A DNA stretch of 64,000 bases from Roseiflexus sp. (lineage in GTDB: Bacteria; Chloroflexota; Chloroflexia; Chloroflexales; Roseiflexaceae): contig JANXAL010000025.1 in the NCBI GenBank assembly GCA_025062325.1, forward strand, positions 1 through 64,000, written 5' to 3'. Position 1 is the first letter of the stretch, and each line of letters starts with the position of its first letter. The notes beneath the pieces were generated by a model. That model ran no database searches, was not told the origin of the DNA, and saw nothing but the letters and a program-made list of their open reading frames with translations. Below, in pieces: positions 1 through 9,424 of this stretch. Made by a program: the position numbers and the translations under genes.

Positions 1-855
1 GTGACCGGCAACATTGTGACAGCGGGGTCATCAACGGTCTTTCCGCTGACGCAGCGGATGGCTGAGCGCTTCAAGGACGAGGGGTACAAGGGGAGCATCA
101 CGATTGACTCGATTGGCACCGGCGCAGGCTTCGAGCGCTTCTGCAAAGCGGGCGAGACCGACATCGCCAACGCCAGTCGCCCCATTCGCCCGGCGGAGGT
201 CGAAAACTGCCGCGCCATCGGCCGCACCCCCGTCGAGTTCCGCGTCGGCACCGACGCGCTCGCTGTGGTCGTCAATCCGGCCAACACCTTCGTCGACAGC
301 CTGACCAAGGCGCAACTGGCCGACATCTTCTCCGGCAAAGCCAAGACCTGGAAAGATGTCAATCCCGCCTGGCCCGCCAATCCGATCAAGCTCTTCAGCC
401 CCGGCTCGGACTCCGGCACCTTCGACTTCTTCGTCGAAGTGGTGATGGACCCGGCGTTTGAGAAGAAGGGCAAGGAGGCGATCCTGAACGCGCCAGGCAT
501 TCAGTTGAGCGAGAACGACAACGTGCTGGTGCAGGGGGTGGAGGGCGACCCGAACGCGATTGGCTACTTCGGCTACGCCTACTACATCGCCGAGAAGGAC
601 CGCCTGCGCGCAGTGAAGGTCGAGGGGGTCGAGCCGACCGACCGGACGGCGGAGACGGGCGAATATCCGCTGGCGCGTCCGCTGTTCATCTACTCCGACC
701 CCAAGATTATGAAGGAGAAGCCGCAGGTCGCCGCGTTCATCAACTTCTACCTGACCTATGTCAACGAGGAGATCAAGGACGTTGGCTACTTCCCGGCGTC
801 TCAGCAGGCGATTAGCGTTGCCAAACTGAACTGGCTGGGCGCTATGAAACCGTAG
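1..855 (+). CDS. pstS: Phosphate-binding protein PstS (5' end outside window)
   Basis: Periplasmic/extracytoplasmic phosphate-binding component of the Pst ABC transporter. The reading frame is open at base 1 and begins directly with the mature-domain strand (VTAGSSTVFPLTQRMAERF), so the signal peptide and true start lie upstream of the window. Visible PBP-like phosphate-site motifs include GSST near the start, TGAGFERF, the SRPI segment and the SPGSDSGTFDFF loop, where the SDSGT turn contacts the phosphate oxyanion in this family. It is followed by a hairpin and then pstC, pstA, pstB and phoU on the same strand. The family assignment is firm; the full length is unknown. Confidence 0.93.
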   Translation: MTGNIVTAGSSTVFPLTQRMAERFKDEGYKGSITIDSIGTGAGFERFCKAGETDIANASRPIRPAEVENCRAIGRTPVEFRVGTDALAVVVNPANTFVDSLTKAQLADIFSGKAKTWKDVNPAWPANPIKLFSPGSDSGTFDFFVEVVMDPAFEKKGKEAILNAPGIQLSENDNVLVQGVEGDPNAIGYFGYAYYIAEKDRLRAVKVEGVEPTDRTAETGEYPLARPLFIYSDPKIMKEKPQVAAFINFYLTYVNEEIKDVGYFPASQQAISVAKLNWLGAMKP

Positions 856-872
856 TTGTCAGCGCGGAAACA

Positions 873-904
873 CGAGTGGGGCGGGTTGACATCCGCCCCA
901 CTCG
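873..904 (+). terminator. Hairpin between pstS and pstC (first pst locus)
   Basis: A perfect 12-bp inverted repeat, CGAGTGGGGCGG / CCGCCCCACTCG, starts 17 nt after the pstS stop. No U-run follows, so it is more likely an mRNA-stabilising or attenuating hairpin than a simple intrinsic terminator. Such a structure would allow more PstS than permease to be made. Confidence 0.6.
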
Positions 905-1043
905 CAGATCAGAGGACGGGTCCTTACAGGTAGTGGCGACGTTGCAGGCAGAGATATGTTAGGAGATCTCGACATAAGATACGTCTGACCTAATCGTTGC
1001 GCGCTAATGTTCCCCTCGATCTCCCCATGACACAATTGGCGGG

Positions 1044-1073
1044 TGCTCAAGCGACCCAAAACCGTGCTATACT
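1044..1073 (+). promoter_or_regulatory. Possible promoter of pstC (first locus)
   Basis: An extended -10 element TGCTATACT ends at 1073 and matches the -10 boxes of stronger promoters elsewhere in the window. The -35 position is weak (TGCTCA about 18 nt upstream). It lies 58 nt before the pstC start and after the pstS hairpin, so pstCAB-phoU may have a second promoter. Confidence 0.35.
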
Positions 1074-1130
1074 GGCATATCAAAGGCGTAAAAAGCTCTT
1101 CCAGGACCATACTGAGGAGATCTGCAACCA

Positions 1131-2090
1131 ATGGAACAGGAAGCGCGTGTACGTATCGAACGCTCTGCAGTAATTCCCGCTGACACGATTAACCTGCGCG
1201 GCAGGCGGCGGCTTGGCGAGCGTCTCATCGAGACAATCGTCTTCATCTGCGGCGCCATTTCAATTTTTACCACCACTGCAATTGTTATTGTGCTCTTCCA
1301 AGAAGCGTGGTTGTTCTTTGGCTCACCTGAAGTGGATGTGACAGAGTTCTTTGGCACCACAACGTGGCAGCCGGAGACCGGACGGTTCGGCATCTGGCCC
1401 CTGATGACATCGACGCTGATCACCAGCATCATTGCGCTGCTGGTGGCAGTTCCGCTCGGTTTGGGCGCTGCGATCTATTTGAGCGAATATGCGTCACCGA
1501 CGGCGCGCGGTTATCTCAAACCAATCCTCGAAGTGTTGGCCGGCGTGCCAACTGTCGTCTACGGCTACTTTGCGCTGACGTTCGTGACGCCGGTTATTCT
1601 GCAGGGATTGCTCGGCAAGGAAAACGTCGAGATTTACAATATGCTCTCGGCAGGCATGACGATGGGAATTATGATCTTGCCGCTGGTCGCCTCGATGAGC
1701 GAAGATGCGCTGAGCGCCGTACCGCGTTCCCTGCGCGAAGGATCGTATGGCCTCGGCGCGACGCGCTTTGAAACATCGGTGCGTGTCGTCGTTCCGGCGG
1801 CGTTGTCGGGCATTCTGGCATCAGTCATTGTAGCGATGTCACGCGCTGTCGGCGAGACGATGATTGTCGCACTAGCGGCTGGCGCCGGACCACGGTTTAC
1901 CTTCAATCCGCTACAGGCAGCAGAAACAATGACTGGCCATATTGCGCGCATTAGCGGTGGCGACATCAGTTATGCCAGCATTCAATACACTAGTCTCTTC
2001 GCTATTGCGCTGGTGCTCTTCTTTATGACACTGATTCTCAACCTGTTGAGCGGTTGGGTGGTGCGACGCTTCCGGGAGGTCTACGAATGA
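1131..2090 (+). CDS. pstC: Phosphate ABC transporter permease PstC
   Basis: Inner-membrane permease half of the Pst phosphate importer. It is 319 aa, with an N-terminal hydrophobic segment followed by the five-helix MetI-like core. The EAA loop that docks PstB is visible as SLREGSYGLGATRFET followed by the VVPAALSGI helix. The motif AVGETMIVALAAG is typical of PstC. The start ATG has an upstream AGGAGA, and the stop overlaps the pstA start (ATGA), indicating translational coupling. Confidence 0.95.
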   Translation: MEQEARVRIERSAVIPADTINLRGRRRLGERLIETIVFICGAISIFTTTAIVIVLFQEAWLFFGSPEVDVTEFFGTTTWQPETGRFGIWPLMTSTLITSIIALLVAVPLGLGAAIYLSEYASPTARGYLKPILEVLAGVPTVVYGYFALTFVTPVILQGLLGKENVEIYNMLSAGMTMGIMILPLVASMSEDALSAVPRSLREGSYGLGATRFETSVRVVVPAALSGILASVIVAMSRAVGETMIVALAAGAGPRFTFNPLQAAETMTGHIARISGGDISYASIQYTSLFAIALVLFFMTLILNLLSGWVVRRFREVYE

Positions 2091-3346
2091 GCACGAGGGT
2101 AAATCCGCGCGAACGTCCAACTGGCTACCTGCCGGAAGGCGCCGATATTAATCGGAACATCGCAGCGCGGCGTCTGCGCGGTAAAATCTGGCAGGCGATC
2201 TTCTTCTCATCGCTGGTGATTGGGTTGCTGGCGCTTGGCACCTTGCTCTACACGATCATTGACGATTCATTCGGCTACATTGCAGTGCAAAACAAGAAGG
2301 ATCCGGAAGAGCTATCGAGTCGCCCGCTTGAAGAGTTATCGAAAGAAGAGCTGATCGAAATCCTGCGCGCCAACATCTCCCCAGGCCTCTTCCGTCGTTT
2401 TGATCGGGATGAGCCGTTTAGCGAACGCTCGAAGGAAAGCGTGCTGCAACTGATCGAAGAGCGCGTGATTGGACGAGAAGTCGTCGCCTCTTTCAAACTG
2501 ACCGAGTCGCTGCTCGAACGCGAACGGATCGAGGCAACCGTCCGCGAACGCTTCCCACGCGCCAAGCTCGAATTCTATTCGTGGCTCAATCGCGACTTTC
2601 TCACTCGACCGATGAGCAGCGTTCCTATCCTGGCGGGCATAGGCAACGCCGTTCTGGGTTCGCTGTGGGTCATCGCCATCACAATGATCCTTGCTGTTCC
2701 CATTGGCATTCTGGGCGGCGTGTACCTGGAAGAGTACGCTAGCGACACCTGGTACTATCGTTTGATTGAGACAAACATCAATAATCTAGCAGGCGTGCCT
2801 TCGATCATTTACGGCATCCTGGGTCTGGCCGTCTTCGTGCGCGCACTTGAACCGTTGACCAGCGGCGCCATGTTTGGAGTGACCGACTCGAACGGACGCA
2901 CGATTCTGTCCGCTGGACTGACGATGGCATTGCTGGTGTTGCCGCTGATGATCATCAACGCCCGCGAGGCGATCCGCGCTGTGCCGCAGTCGATCCGCCA
3001 GGCGTCGTATGGTCTGGGCGCGACTAAATGGCAGACCGTCTGGCATCATGTTCTGCCGAATGCGCTGCCTGGCATCCTGACCGGTACGATTCTGAGCATG
3101 TCGCGCGCGATGGGCGAAACAGCGCCGCTCATCGTGGTTGGCGCTTCGACTTTTGTAGTGTTCTTCCCGGATAGCGTGTTTGATAAGTTTACCGTTATTC
3201 CGATCCAGATTTTTAACTGGACATCGCAGCCCGGCGCACAGTTCCGCAGCGCCGCTGCAGCAGCCATCATTGTGCTGCTCGTCACGCTGCTCTTACTCAA
3301 CGCGACCGCGATCTTGCTGCGTAATCGTTTCAAGAGGAGTTACTGA
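2087..3346 (+). CDS. pstA: Phosphate ABC transporter permease PstA with a large charged insert
   Basis: Second permease subunit of the Pst importer, 419 aa, longer than the roughly 280-300 aa usual for PstA. Start chosen at the ATGA overlap with pstC. After the first membrane segment (about residues 30-60) comes a hydrophilic, Glu/Arg-rich stretch of about 100 residues (around 65-170) with helical, coiled-coil-like composition, then the normal permease core. The EAA loop is [16 protein letters not shown] and the conserved [12 protein letters not shown] motif follows. The insert would sit on one face of the membrane after TM1. The stop overlaps the pstB start by one base. Confidence 0.93.
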   Translation: MSTRVNPRERPTGYLPEGADINRNIAARRLRGKIWQAIFFSSLVIGLLALGTLLYTIIDDSFGYIAVQNKKDPEELSSRPLEELSKEELIEILRANISPGLFRRFDRDEPFSERSKESVLQLIEERVIGREVVASFKLTESLLERERIEATVRERFPRAKLEFYSWLNRDFLTRPMSSVPILAGIGNAVLGSLWVIAITMILAVPIGILGGVYLEEYASDTWYYRLIETNINNLAGVPSIIYGILGLAVFVRALEPLTSGAMFGVTDSNGRTILSAGLTMALLVLPLMIINAREAIRAVPQSIRQASYGLGATKWQTVWHHVLPNALPGILTGTILSMSRAMGETAPLIVVGASTFVVFFPDSVFDKFTVIPIQIFNWTSQPGAQFRSAAAAAIIVLLVTLLLLNATAILLRNRFKRSY

Positions 3347-4164
3347 TGACAGTTGCAGAACTCTCATCTATCAATACGACGCAGACGAACGGCAGATATG
3401 CCGTTGAACTGCAAAATACGCATATCTATTACGGATCGTTCCGCGCAGTCAAGGACGTTAGTCTCCAGATTGAACGGCAAAAAATCACGGCGTTTATTGG
3501 GCCGTCGGGATGCGGTAAGAGCACTGTCCTGCGCGCCATTAACCGGATGAACGACCTGATCCCCGGCTCGCGCCTCGAGGGTCGGATCTTGTTCCACGGC
3601 AAGAATATCTACGATCCTGACGTGGATCCGGTGGAGGTGCGGCGACGGATCGGGATGGTGTTTCAGAAACCAAACCCCTTCCCCAAGAGCATCTACGACA
3701 ACATTATGTTTGGTCCGCGCATCAATGGCTGGCGCGGCACCAAAGCGCAGGCGGACGAACTGGTGGAGCGCGCGCTGCGTGGCGCGGCGATCTGGGATGA
3801 GGTCAAGGACAAGTTGCACCAGCCTGGCACGGCGCTCTCCGGCGGTCAGCAGCAGCGTCTGTGCATCGCTCGCGCCCTGGCGGTGCAGCCTGAGGTCATT
3901 CTCATGGACGAGCCATGCTCGGCGCTCGACCCGATCTCGACGCTGAAAATCGAAGAACTGATGCTTGAACTGCGGCGCAACTATACCATCATTATTGTGA
4001 CCCACAACATGCAGCAGGCGAGCCGCGTGTCGGACTATACCGCCTTCTTCCTCATGGACGCCGACCGCGCCGGTCAGCTTATCGAATACGGCCCGACTGA
4101 AGAAATATTCACATCGCCAAAAGATAAGCGGACGGAGGACTACATCAGCGGGCGGTTCGGCTAA
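3346..4164 (+). CDS. pstB: Phosphate ABC transporter ATP-binding protein PstB
   Basis: ATPase of the Pst importer, 272 aa. It has Walker [10 protein letters not shown], a Q-loop in [17 protein letters not shown] (the PstB-specific sequence), signature LSGGQQQR, Walker [14 protein letters not shown] and a switch histidine in IVTHNMQQA. It couples ATP hydrolysis to phosphate transport through PstC and PstA. The 1-nt overlap with pstA and the phoU gene 3 nt downstream place it in the same transcript. Confidence 0.97.
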   Translation: MTVAELSSINTTQTNGRYAVELQNTHIYYGSFRAVKDVSLQIERQKITAFIGPSGCGKSTVLRAINRMNDLIPGSRLEGRILFHGKNIYDPDVDPVEVRRRIGMVFQKPNPFPKSIYDNIMFGPRINGWRGTKAQADELVERALRGAAIWDEVKDKLHQPGTALSGGQQQRLCIARALAVQPEVILMDEPCSALDPISTLKIEELMLELRRNYTIIIVTHNMQQASRVSDYTAFFLMDADRAGQLIEYGPTEEIFTSPKDKRTEDYISGRFG

Positions 4165-4167
4165 GCA

Positions 4168-4830
4168 ATGGGCGCGCTTCACAGCCTGGCGCACGATTAC
4201 GACTATCTGCGTCATACACTCGATGCCATGGCGCGTCGGGTGAAAAGCGCGCTCCATGAGAGCCTCCAGGCGCTACGGCGCTCCGACGCCATCGGCGCCA
4301 AGCACGTCATCCACGATGACCCGGACATCAACGCGCTGCAGCAGGATGTTGAAGATCTCGTTGTGCGCTTCATCACGCAGTGGCAGCCGCTCCTGCGCGA
4401 CCTGCGTCGCGTCCTGGCGATGCTCATGGTTGCCAGCGAACTCGAGCGCATCGGCGATTATGCCAGGCAGTTGGCCATGCAGGTGCGCCGCGCTCACGAT
4501 AACAACTATCCGCTACTGATGGTGGCGGATCTAGCGGAGTTAGGAGCGCTCACCGAATACATCCTCTCTTCCAGCATTGCTGCATTTCTCGCCGAGGATA
4601 CTGCAGCGGCGCGAGCGATTGCCGCCCTCGACGATCAGATTGATGAGCGTCGACGCGCTATCATTGCATCTGTTCGTCAGGCAGCGCTCGAAGACAGCTC
4701 AGTGTTCGACGCGGCTCTCGCCTCCATTGAAATCGCCCGCACGCTTGAGCGAGTTGCCGACCGGGCAACGAATATTGCAGAGCGCACCGTCTACCTCGTG
4801 ACCGCAACCCACGAAGCGCTGAACGAATAG
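4168..4830 (+). CDS. phoU: Phosphate signalling protein PhoU
   Basis: Cytoplasmic helical regulator that links Pst transporter state to the Pho two-component system. It is 220 aa, the normal length, made of two three-helix PhoU repeats. The second copy of the family motif is visible as ARTLERVADRATNIAER, and the first as ASELERIGDYARQLAM, both carrying the E-R-x-x-D metal-binding pattern. It is the last gene of the first pst operon, 3 nt after pstB. Confidence 0.96.
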   Translation: MGALHSLAHDYDYLRHTLDAMARRVKSALHESLQALRRSDAIGAKHVIHDDPDINALQQDVEDLVVRFITQWQPLLRDLRRVLAMLMVASELERIGDYARQLAMQVRRAHDNNYPLLMVADLAELGALTEYILSSSIAAFLAEDTAAARAIAALDDQIDERRRAIIASVRQAALEDSSVFDAALASIEIARTLERVADRATNIAERTVYLVTATHEALNE

Positions 4831-4956
4831 CATCAGCAAGCAAGACCGCATCTGTGCAAGTGAGGGCGAAGTCTTGGGTCCTCTTACCTTACTCGTTGTT
4901 AGGTTATTGCCTTTTCGCATACCTCGCTTGTGTCCTCTATTAAGAACTACTGAAAC

Positions 4957-5000
4957 TTTATAACAAAAACTTAAATTGCTGCTAACGAATCTCTTAATAC
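4957..5000 (+). promoter_or_regulatory. Pho-box-like direct repeats upstream of second pst locus
   Basis: TAA-centred repeats occur at about 11-12 nt spacing (TAA at 4961, 4972, 4983 and 4995), each preceded by pyrimidine/T, for example CTTAAATT, GCTAACGA and CTTAATAC. This resembles the CTTAAC-type tandem octamers bound by PhoB/SphR-type regulators in other bacteria. The block is A/T-rich against a GC-rich background and lies about 180 nt before the pstS start. Assignment is by pattern and context only. Confidence 0.45.
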
Positions 5001-5180
5001 AGTTGTGATAGTCTCGCCGTGAGTTCTGTACGCACGCCACAATCCTACTGGCTGACGCAGCCTACGCCCGCAGTGGAATGCACTATCTGCAAGGTGCGAG
5101 CTGACTGCGGGATTTGCGCGTTCAATGCGACCAACGGCGTGCGTGAGATGAAGACGCTTGTAGAAATAAGGAGAAGGAGC

Positions 5181-6422
5181 ATGCGAAGACACTTCATCCG
5201 TCCAATCCTGGCGCTAACGATGCTGGCGCTGCTCGTCTCGACGTTTATGGTCGCTGCGCCAGCGCAGGCGCAGACCCAGCCATCGCCAACGCCGCGCCCG
5301 GAAGTAACACCAACGCGACCGCGTGCAACTCCGACGCCCCGTCCACGACGGACTCCCACGCCGCGTCCACAGGCGGCAACCCCAACCGCGAGTCCAGCGG
5401 CGCCAGCAGCCTGGGCGCCGCGCCAGATTAGCGGCGTTTCGCTCCAGGGATCGGGAGCGACTTTCCCGAATCCGCTTTATCAGGCATGGATCAGCGTGTA
5501 CAAGAACATTGTGCCTGGTGTGACCATCAGTTATCAGGCGGTTGGCTCTGGCCAGGGGCAGCGCGACTTTATCCGCTATCTGACTGACTTCGGCGGAACG
5601 GACTCAGCTCTGCCAGCGGACCGCATCGCGGTTGAAGCCCCAGACACCCTGCATGTGCCAATGGTGATTGGCGCCGTTGTGCCGACCTATAACCTGCCTG
5701 GTTTGCCGCCCGGCACCGTGCTGCGCTTCTCGCCGGAGACGTTGAGCGGCATTTATCTTGGCGAAATTACGCGCTGGAACGACCCCAAGATCGCGGCTGA
5801 CAACCCTGGCGTGTCATTGCCCGACCTGGCGATTACGCCGGTCTATCGCTCGGATAGCTCCGGTACGACCGCCATCTGGACCGACTATCTCTCGAAGGTG
5901 AGCGAAGCCTGGCGCACCCGCGTCGGCGCTGGCACTACAGTGCGCTGGCCCGTGGGTATTGGCGCACCAGGCAACGCAGGTGTTGCAGGAACAGTAGTGC
6001 GCACTGAAGGCGCCATCGGCTACGTGGAGCAGGCATTCGCTATCGGCAACCGTCTGCCAGTGCCGGCCGTGAAAAATGCAGCGGGCAACTACGTTCTGCC
6101 TACGCCAGAGACGGTTTCCGCCGCCGCTGCAGGTGTGCCCATTCCCGATGACCTGCGTTATTCGATCACCAATCCACAGGGAGCGAACGCTTATCCGATC
6201 GCTGGTTTGACATGGATCCTCATTCGTGAGCAAACCTACACTGACGTGGCGAAGGCGCAGGCGCTCACCGACTTCCTCTACTGGTGTCTGACCGAAGGAC
6301 AGGGCGCCGCCATTCGTCTGGGATATGTTCAGTTGCCTACCGAGGTCCGACTGAAGGCGATGGCGCAACTGAATAAGGTGCGCGTCCGCGGCCAGCAGGT
6401 ATTCACAACGCCGCCGCGCTAA
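5181..6422 (+). CDS. pstS: Phosphate-binding protein PstS (second locus)
   Basis: Secreted phosphate-binding protein, 413 aa. The start was chosen at the ATG behind AAGGAGAAGGAG because it begins a clear signal peptide (MRRHFIRPILALTMLALLV, cleavage near AQA-Q at about residue 30). A Pro/Thr-rich linker (about residues 31-80, repeated TPRPR-type units) precedes the binding domain. Domain motifs are LQGSGATFPNPLYQAW, GSGQGQRDF, the FGGTDSAL segment and the phosphate loop YRSDSSGTTAIWTDYL. It differs clearly from the first PstS. A strong hairpin follows the stop before pstC. Confidence 0.95.
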   Translation: MRRHFIRPILALTMLALLVSTFMVAAPAQAQTQPSPTPRPEVTPTRPRATPTPRPRRTPTPRPQAATPTASPAAPAAWAPRQISGVSLQGSGATFPNPLYQAWISVYKNIVPGVTISYQAVGSGQGQRDFIRYLTDFGGTDSALPADRIAVEAPDTLHVPMVIGAVVPTYNLPGLPPGTVLRFSPETLSGIYLGEITRWNDPKIAADNPGVSLPDLAITPVYRSDSSGTTAIWTDYLSKVSEAWRTRVGAGTTVRWPVGIGAPGNAGVAGTVVRTEGAIGYVEQAFAIGNRLPVPAVKNAAGNYVLPTPETVSAAAAGVPIPDDLRYSITNPQGANAYPIAGLTWILIREQTYTDVAKAQALTDFLYWCLTEGQGAAIRLGYVQLPTEVRLKAMAQLNKVRVRGQQVFTTPPR

Positions 6423-6447
6423 TCAACCTGCATACTGCAGGGTTGCC

Positions 6448-6478
6448 GCTGTAGCAGGGAGGTCATCCCTGCTACAGC
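6448..6478 (+). terminator. Hairpin between pstS and pstC (second locus)
   Basis: A perfect 13-bp stem, GCTGTAGCAGGGA / TCCCTGCTACAGC, with a 5-nt loop lies 25 nt after the pstS stop and 44 nt before pstC. The run after it is only ATTTG, so partial termination or protection of pstS mRNA is more likely than a full stop. It mirrors the hairpin at the same position in the first locus. Confidence 0.65.
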
Positions 6479-6521
6479 ATTTGTCTCAATGTGAGAAAGA
6501 ACAAGGCGCTGGAGAGAACGT

Positions 6522-7520
6522 ATGGCACAAGCACAAGCGACGAGAGAGACGTTTCGTGAGCGTATCGCAAAACGCACGCAGCATGGAGATGGCATTTTCT
6601 GGGGTTTGACCCTCTCTTTTGCGCTTTTGGTGATTGTCCTGGTTTTTGCAATCGTCTGGGTAACGTGGAGCGACTCGCAACTGGCGCGCGAGCGGTTTGG
6701 ATGGGCTTTTTTTACGTCGGGAGAGTGGAATCCCGTCGAAACGCCAGTTAATCCGGTCAGTTTCGGCGCGATGCCAGCTATCGTCGGCACACTTGTCTCT
6801 TCAGCAATTGCGCTCATCCTAGCTGCGCCGGTAGCAATTGGGATTGGGATCTTTCTAGCAGAGCTATGTCCGCCGGTCCTTCGCACGCCGCTGTCGTTCA
6901 TGGTTGAATTGCTTGCTGCCATTCCGAGCGTCATCTACGGCGTGTGGGGAGTGATGGTCTTCGCCCCCTTCTTCACACAAAATGTTGCTATGCCTATATC
7001 GCAGACGATCGGACAGGTGGTTCCTTGGCTGGGAGGTGATCGTGTGTCGTCCGGTCGCGGCCTGCTCATTGCGGGGATCATTCTGTCGATCATGATCCTG
7101 CCAACGATTGCGGCTATCACCCGTGATGTGCTGACCCTGGTGCCAAACTCGCAGCGTGAGGTCTTGCTGGCGTTGGGGGCGACGAAATGGGAAGTCATCT
7201 GGTTGGCAGTCGTGCCGTATGCGCGCGCTGGCATTATTGGCGCGGTGATGCTTGGATTGGGGCGCGCTCTGGGAGAAACCATGGCAGCCACCATGCTGGT
7301 TGGCAATCGTCCCCAGGTGCCGGAAACCCTGTTTGAGCCAGCTACAACCGCCGCCTCGCTGGTCGCTAGCGAGCTGGTCAATGCGCAGACGTTGATTCAC
7401 GAGAGCGCGCTGGTGCTCATTGCGCTTGCGCTCTTTGCGATTACCCTGCTGCTGAATCTGTCTGCCCGTCTGCTGATCTGGTATATGAACCGCGGACCAG
7501 TAGGGAGGACACGCGCATGA
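6522..7520 (+). CDS. pstC: Phosphate ABC transporter permease PstC (second locus)
   Basis: Inner-membrane Pst permease, 332 aa. A cytoplasmic N-terminus is followed by a first membrane helix (about residues 25-50), an extracytoplasmic stretch and the MetI-like core. The EAA loop reads NSQREVLLALGATKWEV, followed by LGRALGETMAATMLVGN, a hallmark of PstC. The ABC-transporter site for phosphate translocation is inferred from the family. The stop overlaps the pstA start (ATGA). Confidence 0.95.
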   Translation: MAQAQATRETFRERIAKRTQHGDGIFWGLTLSFALLVIVLVFAIVWVTWSDSQLARERFGWAFFTSGEWNPVETPVNPVSFGAMPAIVGTLVSSAIALILAAPVAIGIGIFLAELCPPVLRTPLSFMVELLAAIPSVIYGVWGVMVFAPFFTQNVAMPISQTIGQVVPWLGGDRVSSGRGLLIAGIILSIMILPTIAAITRDVLTLVPNSQREVLLALGATKWEVIWLAVVPYARAGIIGAVMLGLGRALGETMAATMLVGNRPQVPETLFEPATTAASLVASELVNAQTLIHESALVLIALALFAITLLLNLSARLLIWYMNRGPVGRTRA

Positions 7521-8539
7521 GCCTGAAATCGAGCGTATCGCCCAATTATGCCCGCCGCAAGGCCGTCGACCTGATCATGCGCGGTCTGGTCTTGATAGCG
7601 ACCGGACTCGCCATTGTGCCGCTGGTGTTGATCATCGGGTATGTCATGATCATCGGCGGCAGCGCCTTGAACTGGGAGTTCTTCACCGATATCTATCAAC
7701 CGCCGATGACCGTGTCGATGCCCAACACCGGTCCTATCGATCCGAACGATCCGTTTGCCAATCTTGACCTCGGAGCGCTCGTTGGCAGTGAACCTGCGAC
7801 TGGACAGGCGGGCGCTGGCGATGAGAAAGGGGCGGATATTCTTGAGGCGCCTCCACGCGGCGGCGTCCTCCATGGGATCGTCGGCACGATGCTTATCACG
7901 ACCGTGGCGCTGCTCATCGCCATGCCAATTGGCATCATGGCGGGGATCTTCCTATCGGAGTTCCCCGACAACTCAGTTGCGACTACTGTGCGTTTCGCAT
8001 GTGATGTGCTGTCGGGCGCACCGTCCATCATTGTCGGCGTGACAGCATACATTCTTATTGTGAACGCAAAAGGACCCGACGGTCAACCGCTTGGCTTCAC
8101 CGGTATTGCTGGCTCAATTGCGCTTACGTTTCTCATGGTGCCGACGATTACGCGCACTACCGAGGAAGTGCTGAAACTGGTGCCCGAAGCGACCCGCGAA
8201 GCGGCGCTGGCGATGGGCGCAACAACCTGGTATTCGACGTTTACCGTCGTTGTGCCAACCGCGCTCTCCGGTATCGTCACCGGTATTATGCTTGCGTTTG
8301 CCCGTGGCGCGGGTGAAACCGCTCCATTGATCATGACCGTGCTCGGCAGCAATGTGCTGATGACCAACCTGCTCGAGCCAATGGCGGCGCTGCCGCTGAT
8401 CACCTATCGCTACACCGAGTCGCCGTTCCCGAGCGAAAACACTCTCGCGTGGGGCAGCGCTTTTGTGTTGATGATGCTGGTGTTGCTGGTCAATATCCTG
8501 GTGCGCATCGCTACGCGCAACCGCCTGCGCATGCGTTAG
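7517..8539 (+). CDS. pstA: Phosphate ABC transporter permease PstA (second locus)
   Basis: Pst permease subunit, 340 aa. The first helix (about residues 20-50) is followed by a roughly 50-residue Pro/Gly/Asp-rich extracytoplasmic insert, then the transport core with EAA loop [17 protein letters not shown] and motif [18 protein letters not shown]. It overlaps pstC by four bases, and the pstB start follows 35 nt downstream behind an AGGAGAAGAGG ribosome-binding site. Confidence 0.94.
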   Translation: MSLKSSVSPNYARRKAVDLIMRGLVLIATGLAIVPLVLIIGYVMIIGGSALNWEFFTDIYQPPMTVSMPNTGPIDPNDPFANLDLGALVGSEPATGQAGAGDEKGADILEAPPRGGVLHGIVGTMLITTVALLIAMPIGIMAGIFLSEFPDNSVATTVRFACDVLSGAPSIIVGVTAYILIVNAKGPDGQPLGFTGIAGSIALTFLMVPTITRTTEEVLKLVPEATREAALAMGATTWYSTFTVVVPTALSGIVTGIMLAFARGAGETAPLIMTVLGSNVLMTNLLEPMAALPLITYRYTESPFPSENTLAWGSAFVLMMLVLLVNILVRIATRNRLRMR

Positions 8540-8574
8540 CGCAGAAAACGACTTTCAGGAGAAGAGGCGCTCAT

Positions 8575-9378
8575 ATGACAACTCCTCCTGCACCGACAAA
8601 GTCAACGATCCATATTCGCGACCTGAAACCTTACTACGGTAAACGCCTTGCGGTCAGGCCCGTGAATATGACGATCGAGCCAAATAAAATCACTGCAATT
8701 ATTGGACCATCGGGATGCGGCAAGAGCACCGTTTTGCGATGCATTAATCGGATGCACGAAACGATTCTCGGCGCGCGTGTCGAAGGTCAGGTGCTGCTGA
8801 ACGGCGAAAACATCTATGCGCCCGATGTCGATCCGATGCTGGTGCGCCGCAAAATCGGCATGGTTTTCCAGCAACCCATCGCGCTGCGCACTCGCTCGAT
8901 CTTTGAGAACGTCGCTATTGGTTTGCGTCTGGCAGGAATCAACGATAAACGAGTGCTGGCAGAGCGCGTGGAGGCAAGCCTGCGCGCAGCCGTTCTGTGG
9001 GACGAAGTCAAGGACAAATTGAACCAGCCCGGCACCGCCCTCTCTGGTGGACAGCAACAGCGCCTAAGCATCGCCCGGACTATTGCCGTTTCGCCAGAGG
9101 TCATTCTCTTCGATGAGCCGTGCTCGGCACTCGACCCGATCGCGACCATGAAGATAGAGGATTTGCTGCTTGAACTGCGTAAGCAGTATACTATCGTCAT
9201 CGTGACGCACAACATGCAACAGGCGGCGCGCATTTCCGACAACACCGCCGTCTTCATGGTCGATACTGATGACGGCGTGCCGACCGGCGTACTGGTCGAA
9301 TGCAATCCGACCTCGAAAGTGTTCACCCAACCCGACGACCCGCGGACGGAGGACTATATCAGCGGACGGGTAGGATAA
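8575..9378 (+). CDS. pstB: PstB-type ATPase, divergent copy
   Basis: Phosphate-importer ATPase, 267 aa. The start is the ATG at 8575 behind AGGAGAAGAGGCG; the open frame upstream overlaps pstA and is not family sequence. Walker [10 protein letters not shown], signature LSGGQQQR and Walker [11 protein letters not shown] are intact. The Q-loop region is unusual: [22 protein letters not shown] replaces the near-invariant PstB sequence after the Q-loop glutamine (PNPF..SIYDN). The D-loop and switch His (VTHNMQQA) are normal. It is followed immediately by a second, canonical pstB. Confidence 0.93.
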   Translation: MTTPPAPTKSTIHIRDLKPYYGKRLAVRPVNMTIEPNKITAIIGPSGCGKSTVLRCINRMHETILGARVEGQVLLNGENIYAPDVDPMLVRRKIGMVFQQPIALRTRSIFENVAIGLRLAGINDKRVLAERVEASLRAAVLWDEVKDKLNQPGTALSGGQQQRLSIARTIAVSPEVILFDEPCSALDPIATMKIEDLLLELRKQYTIVIVTHNMQQAARISDNTAVFMVDTDDGVPTGVLVECNPTSKVFTQPDDPRTEDYISGRVG

Positions 9379-9424
9379 CGATAGACGTGTGGAACAGTTA
9401 AGTCATTTACTCTTAGAGGAGCGC

